Shown: positions 1 through 7,594, numbered from the stretch's first letter. The stretch is DNA of 19,844 nt from Lachnospiraceae bacterium (GCA_017958585.1 JAGDCK010000212.1:1-19844), one strand, 5' to 3'. Numbers and translations are program-made. The notes: a model not told the origin generated them from the letters alone.

Positions 1-1315
1 AACGAACTTCCTCGGTGGAAGCGTTAACATCCTCTGTTGCTGCGGATGTTGAGAGCATGGACTCATTAACTTCACCCATGTACTTCTCGATCTCCGCAAA
101 CTTTTGTCTCAGATCCTTTGAAGCCTCAGAGAGCTTGTTGCTGGATTCTCCGATGTCCTTTGAATTGTTTGCAATCTGCTGGATGATATTTCTGTTGTTG
201 GTATACATGGTGTTCATGGCTTCACTCATGTTTGCAACTTCATCCTTGCTGGATACTTTCAATGTATCCACAGAAAAGTCGCCGTCAGCAAGTTTTCCGG
301 AAAAGTCCTGTACCTTTTTGATACCACTTGCTATGTTGCTTACGGTAAGGAATATCACAAGGCTTGTAAGAAGTACGAAAAAGATACATACCAGGATCAT
401 CTGCAGTCTGAGCTTGTCAACCGCTTTATTTATCTCGTCTAAGGGCAGTCTTATCACAAGCTTCTCGCCGACGTCCATTGTGGTGTAGTAAAGGTTTATC
501 CTTTCACCGTTTTCAATATAAAAAGTTTCGCCTGAGTCGTTTGCCAGGATCTCCTGACCTGCGGATACAAGGGAGGGGTTATCCTCATCCAGGATTCCCA
601 GTCCGTTTGAAACTTTATCCACGTCCACACCGGCTATGTAGCTGCCGCTTCCGGTGAGGAGGATCGCGCTTCCTGTCTCACCCACATGGATATTGTTGAT
701 GATGTCTGTAACGGTTTGGAGGGAGATACCTACAGAAGCACAACCGATGTACTTCTTTGTCTTGTAGTCATAAATGGCAACGGAACATGTTGAGAGGGAG
801 GTTCCGAGGCCTTCATCAAAGTATGGGTCTGTGAGCACGGGCTCTGTGAGACCCTGGGAGATAGTGTAGTAGGGGCGGCTTAAGTAGTCATATTCAGCAT
901 TGCTGTACTCATAGGTCAGTATCAGCTTTCCACCGTCACCTCTGTAAACATAAGGTCCGAAATACTTTTCTGCCGGATCAAATACGTAGGGCTCAAGCCA
1001 GACACCGTTTCCGACTGCGATGGAGTTCTTCTCAAGGAGGGAATTGAGAAGCTCTTCGTAATCGCTTTGTGTCAAAACATCGTGAGAAACGCCGATTGTC
1101 TCCGACAGACTAGTGGCAGCCGAGATGATCTGAGTAAACTGCTCTGTGATGCTGGCATCTGCCAGACTTAAGTGGGTGTCGATCAGATCATTCGTCTTTT
1201 CAGTGATGATCACCCGGCTTTGCCTGGTACTTATCACGGTTAGAAGTACCAGCGCCAGAATGATCAGAGGGAGAGTTAGAACTAAAAGTTTAGTGCTGAT
1301 TTTCTTGAAATGCAT
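1..1315 (-). CDS. Methyl-accepting chemotaxis protein with extracellular dCache sensor (C-terminus outside window)
   Basis: This is a transmembrane chemoreceptor that would sense an extracellular ligand and control CheA. Reading inward from the start codon, 438 residues are visible. A first membrane helix lies at about residues 6-27. An extracellular region of about 270 residues follows, with dCache-type features (a YDYLSRPYY segment, then TDPYFDE, and a membrane-distal GETGSAILL segment). A second membrane helix is at about 304-326, and a HAMP domain and the first coiled-coil heptads of the signalling domain follow (SSKDEVANMSEAMNTMY). The methylation and CheA-contact hairpin lies beyond base 1. 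The ATG at 1313-1315 is preceded on the minus strand by CGGAGGT seven bases upstream, which fixes the start. The Y-x4-R-x-Y-Y arrangement resembles the amino-acid-binding dCache motif with one Trp changed to Tyr; that reading is inference and the ligand is unknown. No chemotaxis partner genes lie nearby. Confidence 0.93.
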   Translation of the reverse strand, partial: MHFKKISTKLLVLTLPLIILALVLLTVISTRQSRVIITEKTNDLIDTHLSLADASITEQFTQIISAATSLSETIGVSHDVLTQSDYEELLNSLLEKNSIAVGNGVWLEPYVFDPAEKYFGPYVYRGDGGKLILTYEYSNAEYDYLSRPYYTISQGLTEPVLTDPYFDEGLGTSLSTCSVAIYDYKTKKYIGCASVGISLQTVTDIINNIHVGETGSAILLTGSGSYIAGVDVDKVSNGLGILDEDNPSLVSAGQEILANDSGETFYIENGERINLYYTTMDVGEKLVIRLPLDEINKAVDKLRLQMILVCIFFVLLTSLVIFLTVSNIASGIKKVQDFSGKLADGDFSVDTLKVSSKDEVANMSEAMNTMYTNNRNIIQQIANNSKDIGESSNKLSEASKDLRQKFAEIEKYMGEVNESMLSTSAATEDVNASTEEVR

Positions 1316-1620
1316 AGCGATACCTCCGTTTGATTCTGTGTTTCTCTATTATATAGATAGGAATTGAATTAAATCAAGACTACTGCGTATAAAGTGATTC
1401 GTTTTGCGTAAAAATTGATTATAGTCATAGATAGGAATACAATTACATAAAAAGTCAGACAAATGCAAACATTTGCATCGCCTGCAGGCCTGTCTGCGAA
1501 CCTGTTTATGGATCTTTCCGCTGTTATGTTTAAGCAATAAACTATGGTATGAAATGAGAATATGCGATAAAATATATACGTTGGACGTAATCCGTCAATT
1601 GAAAGGAATTGTATTGTAAA
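1316..1620. promoter_or_regulatory. Divergent intergenic region between the chemoreceptor and msrA genes
   Basis: These 305 bases separate two divergent genes and must hold promoters for both, but I could not identify a convincing -35/-10 pair for either. The region contains several repeated or palindromic blocks. The block beginning ATAGATAGGAAT occurs at 1353-1374 and again at 1427-1448 (19 of 22 bases match). TGCGTA-led segments at 1384 and 1405 are exactly 21 bases apart. An ATGCAAA-CA-TTTGCAT inverted repeat lies at 1463-1478, and a GCCTGCAGGC palindrome at 1480-1489. The last two are nested inside a CAGACA/TGTCTG pair at 1456-1461 and 1491-1496. No credible coding sequence is present. 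Confidence 0.55.
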
Positions 1621-2109
1621 ATGAAAAAAACAGCTTATTTTGCCGGGGGATGTTTCTGGTGTGTAACCCCCATATTTAAGATTTACGGAGCCTCAAAGGT
1701 CACAAGCGGTTACAGCGGAGGCGATGAAGTAAATCCCACTTATGAGGATGTAAAGCATCAAAAGACCGGCCACAGAGAGACCATAGCGGTTGAATATGAT
1801 GACGAGAAGGTAAAGTTCGAGGACTTATTGGATATATATCTTAAAAACGTGGATCCATTTGATGAGGGCGGTCAGTTTATCGACAGAGGTCACTCCTACA
1901 CTTTGGCGGTGTATTACACTTCTGAGGAGGAAAGGCTTATCACGTCAGATGCTCTAAATAAACTTAAAGAGGATACGGGAAAGACCCCCGCAGTTTCGCT
2001 GGAGGCCTTTAAATCCTTTTATGAAGCGGAAGAATATCATCAGGATTATTATCTGAAAAACCCCGAAGCTTTTGAAAAGGAACTTTTGGAATCCGGAAGA
2101 AAGAAATAG
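1621..2109 (+). CDS. msrA: Peptide methionine sulfoxide reductase A
   Basis: This enzyme reduces methionine-S-sulfoxide in proteins and free methionine, repairing oxidative damage in the cytoplasm. The 162-residue product has the family length and the N-terminal signature AGGCFWC with the catalytic cysteine at residue 11. It also has GYSGG, NPTYEDV and the GHRE glutamate region, and the usual late YHQDYYLKNP segment. C11 and C14 are the only cysteines, so the usual distal C-terminal resolving cysteine is absent; recycling would have to use the CFWC pair or an external thiol. I chose the ATG at 1621. An in-frame TTG at 1609 would extend the protein by four residues, but the AAAGGA at 1602-1607 abuts it and sits about 13 bases from the ATG, which is slightly long but workable. 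No msrB partner is fused or adjacent. The next gene begins 52 bases downstream on the same strand. Confidence 0.95.
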   Translation: MKKTAYFAGGCFWCVTPIFKIYGASKVTSGYSGGDEVNPTYEDVKHQKTGHRETIAVEYDDEKVKFEDLLDIYLKNVDPFDEGGQFIDRGHSYTLAVYYTSEEERLITSDALNKLKEDTGKTPAVSLEAFKSFYEAEEYHQDYYLKNPEAFEKELLESGRKK

Positions 2110-2161
2110 ATTAATCAAAAAGCGTAAGCAAAAAGAAGTTTTGTATGCAGAGGGAGGATTT

Positions 2162-3088
2162 ATGGAAAAGTATAAAAACAGAATCATAATCATAACAGTT
2201 TTGATCATCATAGGAATCTTGTCCGCCACGGTGGTCACAAACTGGTCCACGGCTACAAAGACCCATGAAAAGTCCGTGGCAGTGTTGGATGAGAAAAAAG
2301 AGGATGTGCTAAAACTTACAGGCGCCGCAATGTCAAGCTCCGCTGCGATCACCCTTATACCGGGGGATGTGGCAACACCCATTGCCGAAAAACTCGCAGA
2401 TCTGAGCGGATATTTTTTGATCGTTCTCTGCGCCGTATATCTTGAAAAATATCTTCTGGTACTCGTCGGATACGCATCATTCAGGATATTGATACCGGCG
2501 GCCTGTGTGCTTGCAATCGCATATCAGTTCCTGCCAAAAGAAAAACTCATTAAACTGGCAGGAAAGTTTGCTATACTAGCTTTGGCTCTTTACATTGCCA
2601 TCCCCGCGTCCGTTAAAGTGTCAACCATCATAGAAAATGCCTATGAAAATCACATGAGCGCAGTGGTGGAGGAGACGAAAAAGGCGGCAAAGGAAATGCA
2701 GGACGGAGAAGATGCTTCGGACGCAGATGCTTCTGAAGATGAAACTGTGATCACAGATGAAAATGTCGTTGAAAGTTCCGAAGGAGAAGACGGAGCTTTG
2801 CAGGCTGAAGAGACAGAGGAGAAGGTTTCATGGTGGGATCTTCTTGCAGGAAAAGTAAGCGAAGTAAAAGATAACGTTTCTGATGCTATTACCAACTCCA
2901 CCACAGCATGGGGAAAGGAAATGCTTGAGAAAGTGGAAAATGTCATAAACAATTTTGTGGATGCACTTGCGCTTATGATAATCACCAGCTGTGTTATCCC
3001 CATCCTGGTACTGGTCCTCATAGTATGGTTTGTAAAGTCCATATTGGAAATTGATATTGATCTTAAACTGAACTTGAAAAAACCTTAA
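2162..3088 (+). CDS. Multi-pass membrane protein of unknown function with acidic cytoplasmic or extracellular loop
   Basis: I do not recognise a named family. The 308-residue product starts at the ATG at 2162, seven bases or less from a strong AGGGAGG (2151-2157). The in-frame ORF extends back to 2072, but that would overlap msrA and lacks a ribosome binding site. Predicted membrane helices are at about residues 7-25, 83-103, 106-125, 132-150 and 278-300. Between the first two helices is a stretch with LTGAAMSSSAAITLIPGD, which looks structured rather than random. Residues about 175-225 are highly acidic and low in hydrophobics (GEDASDADASEDE and similar), followed by a Trp-containing amphipathic segment SWWDLLAGKVSE. 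Nothing in the neighbourhood (msrA upstream, pncB downstream) gives it a function. It is intact and well supported as a gene by its ribosome binding site and helix pattern. Confidence 0.8.
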   Translation: MEKYKNRIIIITVLIIIGILSATVVTNWSTATKTHEKSVAVLDEKKEDVLKLTGAAMSSSAAITLIPGDVATPIAEKLADLSGYFLIVLCAVYLEKYLLVLVGYASFRILIPAACVLAIAYQFLPKEKLIKLAGKFAILALALYIAIPASVKVSTIIENAYENHMSAVVEETKKAAKEMQDGEDASDADASEDETVITDENVVESSEGEDGALQAEETEEKVSWWDLLAGKVSEVKDNVSDAITNSTTAWGKEMLEKVENVINNFVDALALMIITSCVIPILVLVLIVWFVKSILEIDIDLKLNLKKP

Positions 3089-3113
3089 AAAGGACTTATG
3101 ATGTTGAAAATGA

Positions 3114-3128
3114 CTGACTTTAAGTCAG
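3114..3128. promoter_or_regulatory. 15-bp palindrome upstream of pncB
   Basis: CTGACTT-T-AAGTCAG has perfect 7-bp arms around one central base. It lies 47 bases upstream of the pncB start. It sits where the -35 region would be for a TATAAA -10 box at 3147-3152; no good -35 hexamer is otherwise visible. This placement suits a transcription factor site. A regulator of NAD metabolism is a natural guess from the downstream gene, but I cannot match the sequence to a known NiaR or NrtR site. Confidence 0.4.
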
Positions 3129-3174
3129 GGCGCGAAGATGAGTTTTTATAAAAAAATAAGCGCAGGGAGAGAAT

Positions 3175-4395
3175 ATGAAATTAGACAGAATCGTAAACAG
3201 TTTGTTGGAAACGGATATGTACAAGTTCTCCATGGGACAGGCTATATATCATCAGTTTTCGGATTACAAGACCACCTGGAGCTTTAAGTGCAGAAATACG
3301 GATGTGCATTTTACAAGCGAGATGGTGGAGGAGATAAAGGATCAGATCAAGGCTTACTGTGATCTCAGATTCACAGAGGAAGAGCTTACATATCTGGACA
3401 ATATCAAGTGGATGAAGGGTTCCTATGTGGATTTCCTCAGACTTTGGAAGCCCAGATTTGATGATTTTACCATTACTTCAGATGCGGAGTGCGGTCTTTT
3501 TATCGAGACAGCAGGTACATGGCTTAACACTTCCATGTATGAGATACCTACCCTTGCCATTGTAAATGAAGTGTATTTCAGAATGGCTTATGATTATAAC
3601 GAGCTTATTGACAGCTTTAAGGAGCGTCTTGACAGCAAGGTAAAGGATATTCAGGCCGGAAAATTCAGACTTTCCGCATTTTCAGAGTTCGGACTCAGAA
3701 GAAGACTTTCCGCAGAGGCGCAGGAGCTTGCCGTAAAGAAACTGGCAGAATCTGACCTTGGAAATTCAAAATTTGTGGGTACTTCAAATGTATACCTGGC
3801 AAAGAAATTCGGTATAACACCCGTCGGAACCATGGCTCATGAGTGGATCATGTGCGTCGGACAGGGTAATCACAAGCATAATCCCGCATACTCAAACTGG
3901 TATGCAATGGATGCCTGGGTAAAGGAGTACGGTGTCTTGAACGGAACCGCTTTGACGGATGCCATCACAACAGAGTGCTTCTTAAAGGACTTCCAGCTGA
4001 CATATGCCACACTTTTCTCAGGTGTGCGCCATGACAGCGGCGATCCCTTCGTATGGGGCGATCGCATGATCGGTCACTACAGCGGTCTTGGAATCGATCC
4101 CAAGACAAAGACTTTGCTTTTCAGCGACAGTCTTGACTTTGAGCGCGCCACAACGATATTCGACCATTTTGAGGGCAAGGTAAAGGTTGCCTTCGGAATC
4201 GGTACTTTTATAGCAAATGATACAAAGGTTCCCGCCCTTAATATCGTAATGAAGACCACAAAGTGTAACGGCATGGATGTGGCAAAGATTTCCGATGTGA
4301 AGGGAAAGGGAATGTGCAAAAATCCCGAGTATGTTGACTATCTCCAGAGATGTATCGACTGGAGAATGAACAATGATGTATATGAGAATCGTTAG
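3175..4395 (+). CDS. pncB: Nicotinate phosphoribosyltransferase
   Basis: The enzyme converts nicotinate, PRPP and ATP to nicotinate mononucleotide, the first step of the Preiss-Handler route to NAD; it is cytoplasmic. The 406-residue product has the typical length. It opens with NSLLETDMYKFSMGQAIY, the conserved substrate-binding N-terminus. It carries the GTMAHEW segment with the phosphohistidine candidate H222, and the PRPP-site signature RHDSGDP beginning at R285. Further conserved blocks are FSDSLDF and FGIGTFIAND. The start is set by AGGGAGA at 3163-3169, five bases before the ATG. It appears to be a single-gene unit: a palindrome and a TATAAA box precede it and a GC-rich hairpin follows. 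I use pncB for the family role; it could also be labelled a nicotinate-type member of the NAPRT family. Confidence 0.96.
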   Translation: MKLDRIVNSLLETDMYKFSMGQAIYHQFSDYKTTWSFKCRNTDVHFTSEMVEEIKDQIKAYCDLRFTEEELTYLDNIKWMKGSYVDFLRLWKPRFDDFTITSDAECGLFIETAGTWLNTSMYEIPTLAIVNEVYFRMAYDYNELIDSFKERLDSKVKDIQAGKFRLSAFSEFGLRRRLSAEAQELAVKKLAESDLGNSKFVGTSNVYLAKKFGITPVGTMAHEWIMCVGQGNHKHNPAYSNWYAMDAWVKEYGVLNGTALTDAITTECFLKDFQLTYATLFSGVRHDSGDPFVWGDRMIGHYSGLGIDPKTKTLLFSDSLDFERATTIFDHFEGKVKVAFGIGTFIANDTKVPALNIVMKTTKCNGMDVAKISDVKGKGMCKNPEYVDYLQRCIDWRMNNDVYENR

Positions 4396-4445
4396 GATTT
4401 GTGACTGAAGGCGTTTGCCCTAAAGTTATTACAGCGTTGTGTTTA

Positions 4446-4467
4446 AAGGAGGGGATTTCCCCTCCTT
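4446..4467 (+). terminator. Rho-independent terminator-like hairpin after pncB
   Basis: AAGGAGGGG (4446-4454) and CCCCTCCTT (4459-4467) form a perfect 9-bp stem with an ATTT loop. It lies 51 bases after the pncB stop codon. The following sequence (ATTCCATGTTTC) is only weakly T-rich, so termination may be partial. Confidence 0.65.
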
Positions 4468-4480
4468 ATTCCATGTTTCA

Positions 4481-4515
4481 CAATGAGCCGGGTTCAGATC
4501 ATCATGCTCGCATGA
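4481..4515. repeat. Dispersed 35-nt repeat, copy 1
   Basis: The block starting CAATGAGCCGGGTTCAGATC and ending GCATGA is repeated at 12303-12337 with 34 of 35 bases identical. Its 3' part folds as TCATGC-TC-GCATGA. The only difference between copies is in the two-base loop, so the stem is preserved. In both places it begins 10-14 bases downstream of a terminator-type hairpin. Confidence 0.85.
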
Positions 4516-4588
4516 GATGAGCAGAATTTGGCGAATGTGGGATTATTGGATAAAAAAAGAATTTTATGGATTGGACAGTATTGGATTT

Positions 4589-5815
4589 ATGTTAAAAATG
4601 TTTTCACAATATAAAGGCCTCAGAAAGGAGATATACATTCTCTTTATCGGAAGAATCGTCACAAATCTGGGGTCGATGGTATGGCCGGTTCTGACTTTGA
4701 TACTAAATGCAAAGCTTGGTCTTGATGCCACGAAGGTTGCTCTTGTATCCATCCTGGCGGGGCTCTGCCAGCTGCCATTTGGACTTTTGGGCGGAAAGTG
4801 GGCAGACAAATACAATAAAAAGAATATCATAGTCATATGCGACCTGGTTTCCATAGTGTTTTACATCATCTGCGGAATCGTGCCGCTTACTATGTGGTCA
4901 TTGGTCCTTCTCCTTATCGGAAGTACATTCCAGAGTATCGAAGGCCCTTCCTATGATGCCCTCATGGCAGATCTTGCCCCTACAAAGGACAGGGAGAAGG
5001 CTTATTCGCTGCAGTATCTTGGAATGAATATAGGACTTGTGGCTTCCCCCACCATAGCGGGACTTTTGTTTGAAAATTATCTGTGGCTCTCATTTATCAT
5101 AAGCGGTGTGGCCATAGGTATTTCCACCATATTGATATTCTTTTTCATCAAGGATATCACCCCTACCTTTGACCCGGATAAGAGCTCATATCAAAATGCC
5201 AAGGAAGGTGCCAATATTTTCACGGTAATGAAGGAAAACAAGCTTATCGTTTTCTTCATTATGTTTATGGCGCTTTACTCAGGAGCCTATAATCAATATG
5301 GTTTCCTGATGCCCATAAACCTGGCGGCGATCCACGGCGAGGGAACGGGAGCACTTATTTACGGCAGTATTTCCAGCTTAAACTGTATAGTGGTGGTGAT
5401 CTTTACACCGATTTTGACAAAGCTGTTTTCAAAGGTATGGTCCACGGGAAAAAATCTCATGGGAGAGATGCTGGTGGCAGTGGGATATGGAGTGTTTTTG
5501 ATATTCTTAGGACACATACCCGCCTACTATATCGCCATAATCCTCTTTACATGGGGTGAGATAATGGAAGCCATTGTGTTTGGCCCATACATTTCATCCA
5601 GAATTCCCGCAAGCCACAGGGGCAGATTTAACGGTGTGTCCACGGTGTTAAATACCCTGATCATCAATCTGGTGATGCTCCTAAGCGGAATGGTATATGA
5701 CAATTACGGCTCCACATCCGCATGGGTATTTGTACTATCGGTGCTTGGTGTTGCCATACTTTGCGGAATTATCCTGGTATTTGCGGACAGGAAAGTATAC
5801 AGAGAACTTTATTGA
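4589..5815 (+). CDS. Major facilitator superfamily transporter, DHA1 (drug/H+ antiporter)-like
   Basis: This is a 408-residue integral membrane protein with about twelve hydrophobic segments. It has the MFS motif A, GGKWADKYNKKN, at about residues 67-78 in the loop between helices 2 and 3, and it fits the usual length of proton-driven exporters. Other features are FIGRIVTNLGSMVWP in helix 1 and IEGPSYDALMADL near helix 5. Substrate cannot be told; efflux of small hydrophobic compounds is typical of the family. The ORF is open from an ATG at 4517, but that codon lies one base past a dispersed repeat and has no ribosome binding site, and the 24 extra residues are unlike an MFS N-terminus. The ATG at 4589 follows GGACAG by about ten bases and begins just ahead of helix 1; 4598 is an alternative. 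The gene ends seven bases before a terminator shared with the convergent gene. Confidence 0.88.
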   Translation: MLKMFSQYKGLRKEIYILFIGRIVTNLGSMVWPVLTLILNAKLGLDATKVALVSILAGLCQLPFGLLGGKWADKYNKKNIIVICDLVSIVFYIICGIVPLTMWSLVLLLIGSTFQSIEGPSYDALMADLAPTKDREKAYSLQYLGMNIGLVASPTIAGLLFENYLWLSFIISGVAIGISTILIFFFIKDITPTFDPDKSSYQNAKEGANIFTVMKENKLIVFFIMFMALYSGAYNQYGFLMPINLAAIHGEGTGALIYGSISSLNCIVVVIFTPILTKLFSKVWSTGKNLMGEMLVAVGYGVFLIFLGHIPAYYIAIILFTWGEIMEAIVFGPYISSRIPASHRGRFNGVSTVLNTLIINLVMLLSGMVYDNYGSTSAWVFVLSVLGVAILCGIILVFADRKVYRELY

Positions 5816-5820
5816 TCAAA

Positions 5821-5845
5821 AAAGGATGCCTTCGCGGCATCCTTT
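5821..5845. terminator. Bidirectional intrinsic terminator between convergent genes
   Basis: AAAGGATGCC (5821-5830) pairs with GGCATCCTTT (5836-5845) around TTCGC. On the plus strand a T-rich stretch follows (AATTTTTTATC). On the minus strand the stem is followed by TTTTTT from the A run just before 5821. It therefore serves both the MFS gene ending at 5815 and the DUF3842 gene ending at 5874 on the other strand. Confidence 0.9.
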
Positions 5846-5873
5846 AATTTTTTATCATTATATTTTCTGTCTG

Positions 5874-6275
5874 TTATAAATTTTTTATTTCTTCTATGGT
5901 TTCTTTTACCAAATCGGCGATGGAATAGGAACGAACTCCGATAACGCGATTGTCGCATTTATTCATGGGAATCAGGAATTTCTTTGCCTGACTTGAACCT
6001 ATGGCCACTGCCATGGCGGGGGTTATCTCGCCCAGGAGCGAATCGGCTGACAGGATACCTATTGGTCCGATTATCAGATCCGCATCTCTGCAGGCCACTA
6101 TGACGGGATTTTCACCTGTGGCACCCTCATCCGCACCGGCCTTTAGCATGGCTGAGGTGGCGATGGAGTTTGTGCCGATGGCAAGGACAGTTCCGTCTAT
6201 GTCGGACTTTTTTATGGCTTCCACAAGAGACTTTCCAAGTTTTCCGCCCTGTCCGTCTATTACCACGATCTTCAT
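5874..6275 (-). CDS. DUF3842 family protein
   Basis: This 133-residue soluble protein has no assigned function. It matches my recollection of the DUF3842 family, small proteins common in clostridia. Its N-terminus (MKIVVIDGQGGKLGKS) has the glycine-rich first beta-strand and turn of a Rossmann-like nucleotide-binding fold. Later blocks are GTNSIATSAMLKAGAD, DLIIGPIGIL and MAVAIGSSQAKKFLIPMNKCDN. The ATG at 6273-6275 is preceded on the minus strand by GAAAGGG about eight bases upstream. It lies downstream of and co-oriented with the diguanylate cyclase gene, separated by 128 bases that contain three 13-nt tandem repeats and a possible weak promoter (TTGTGA/TATACA with a short 15-base spacer). 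A separate transcript is likely but not shown. It ends at a bidirectional terminator. Confidence 0.88.
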   Translation of the reverse strand: MKIVVIDGQGGKLGKSLVEAIKKSDIDGTVLAIGTNSIATSAMLKAGADEGATGENPVIVACRDADLIIGPIGILSADSLLGEITPAMAVAIGSSQAKKFLIPMNKCDNRVIGVRSYSIADLVKETIEEIKNL

Positions 6276-6347
6276 AAATAAAACCCTTTCAGAATGTATA
6301 ATAAAGATTTCATATTCACAATAATGATGTTACGAAATCCGAAGTAA

Positions 6348-6386
6348 AATTTCAATCTAAAATTTCAATCAATAATTTCAATCTGA
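6348..6386. repeat. Three tandem 13-nt repeats (AATTTCAATC core)
   Basis: AATTTCAATC occurs at 6348-6357, 6361-6370 and 6374-6383, exactly 13 bases apart, with variable three-base spacers (TAA, AAT, TGA). The array lies between the stop codon of the diguanylate cyclase and the start of the DUF3842 gene, 73-111 bases upstream of the latter. It could be an iterated protein-binding site or a simple slippage product. Confidence 0.8.
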
Positions 6387-6403
6387 ATTTAATGTGAAGA
6401 CCA

Positions 6404-7591
6404 TTATTTTGCGGACAGTCTGCTGTCATTTCGCTTTGGGGAGGCAATGTGGGTGAGCTGCTTTTGCTTGTACAGCTCTTTGTCCGCAGCTTTAATGAGT
6501 TCAGCAGGGGTGTTTCTGCCCGGGGCAAGACCTGCCACACCAAAGCAGAGTTTTATATTGTATCCTTTTCTGTTTTCCTTTTGCAACAGATCCAGGTTTT
6601 TCTGAATACTGTCCATCATGTCTTTTATCTCTGTCTCGGTGGAATTTTGCATCGTTACCACGAATTCATCGCCACCGTATCGGGCCACAAAACATCTGGT
6701 GTCACCGGTGCAGCTCTTTCTCAGGGCTTCGCCCACAAGCATCAGGGCATGATCACCTTCCGTGTGACCGAATTTGTCATTTATCTGTTTGAAATAATCG
6801 ATGTCTATCATCACGAGATTAAAGCTTGCCACTTCGTTACCGGGAGCCAGTTTTTTTGCAAGATAATAATCGAATTGATGACGGTTATTGATGCCGGTCA
6901 GGGAATCGATGGAGATGGCACTTCTAAGGAACCTGATATACACATTGAAAATGGCTAGCAGGCAGGAAAAACACATGAACGGATAAAAATAGAAGAAACT
7001 CTGCAACGTTCCGCCGATGATGATTATGATTGGGAAGTAGATAAGAGCAACGTAAATAGGTCTGTCTGTTGAATATCTGTTGTCCCTGATGTGCTTGAAA
7101 GCATTGATCGCCGAATAGAATACATATCCGAAGGGAACGATCAGTATCACTCCGTACACAGCGGGATTTATCACTTCGCCGGAAAGATCAAAGTAAAATC
7201 CTTCGCTCAGAGAGAAGAGGACTATTATAAGTAGGGCCGTGAAGCCGACGGGAATAAATGTGAGCTTTCGTCCTTTTGGAGTTGCCACCAGCTTGCTTTT
7301 CATTACGGACTCAGAATAAGCAAACCATTGCCATGCCAGAATACATGAAATGGAATAGTCTATTACCAAAAGCCAGCTTGTTACGATTTGGGGAACGGGG
7401 ATAGCGCCGCGCTGTGTGAGAAACCAGATTGTGTTCACAACAAAATAAATCATCTGCCCGATCAAGGTGTGGGCGAATGAGATCACACTCTGTTGCCTGT
7501 CTTCACTGTGACGGACGTTATTCAGAATGATGAAATATAAAATGATGCACACAATATGTGCTTCCAAAAAGAATACTGAATACGGATCCAT
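6404..7591 (-). CDS. Membrane-bound GGDEF diguanylate cyclase
   Basis: The protein should make cyclic di-GMP from two GTP, coupling an envelope signal to c-di-GMP level. In 395 residues there are six to seven hydrophobic helices in the first 225 residues and no recognisable extracellular sensor domain. A complete GGDEF domain spans about 228-385. It opens with IDSLTGINNRHQFDYYL, has the metal/nucleotide motif MIDIDYFKQINDKFGH and the active-site GGDEF at residues 306-310 in the context ARYGGDEFVV. The position of the RxxD allosteric inhibition site is occupied by DTRC, so product feedback through the classical I-site is unlikely. The ATG at 7589-7591 has AGGGGG about eight bases upstream, and this sits in the loop of an 8-bp hairpin. 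There is no EAL or HD-GYP partner nearby. It is divergently transcribed from the large anchored protein gene. Confidence 0.94.
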   Translation of the reverse strand: MDPYSVFFLEAHIVCIILYFIILNNVRHSEDRQQSVISFAHTLIGQMIYFVVNTIWFLTQRGAIPVPQIVTSWLLVIDYSISCILAWQWFAYSESVMKSKLVATPKGRKLTFIPVGFTALLIIVLFSLSEGFYFDLSGEVINPAVYGVILIVPFGYVFYSAINAFKHIRDNRYSTDRPIYVALIYFPIIIIIGGTLQSFFYFYPFMCFSCLLAIFNVYIRFLRSAISIDSLTGINNRHQFDYYLAKKLAPGNEVASFNLVMIDIDYFKQINDKFGHTEGDHALMLVGEALRKSCTGDTRCFVARYGGDEFVVTMQNSTETEIKDMMDSIQKNLDLLQKENRKGYNIKLCFGVAGLAPGRNTPAELIKAADKELYKQKQLTHIASPKRNDSRLSAK

Positions 7592-7594
7592 TAG

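Noticed and set aside
15..488. Plus-strand ORF of 157 codons opposite the chemoreceptor
   Set aside because: It lies wholly antisense to the HAMP, membrane and coiled-coil part of the well-supported chemoreceptor reading frame.
1456..1496. tRNA-like or other known RNA gene in the nested palindromes
   Set aside because: Only about 41 bases long, without an acceptor stem, T-loop or other conserved RNA signature.
2072..2161. Upstream start for the unknown membrane protein
   Set aside because: It would overlap the end of msrA in another frame, and the strong AGGGAGG lies just before the ATG at 2162.
4517..4588. N-terminal extension of the MFS transporter from the ATG at 4517
   Set aside because: No ribosome binding site precedes it, the codon lies one base after the dispersed repeat, and the 24 residues do not resemble the start of an MFS protein. 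The ATG at 4589 fits helix 1.
6348..6386. Possible CRISPR remnant
   Set aside because: The repeat unit is 10 bases with three-base spacers, far too short for CRISPR repeats and spacers, and no cas gene is nearby.
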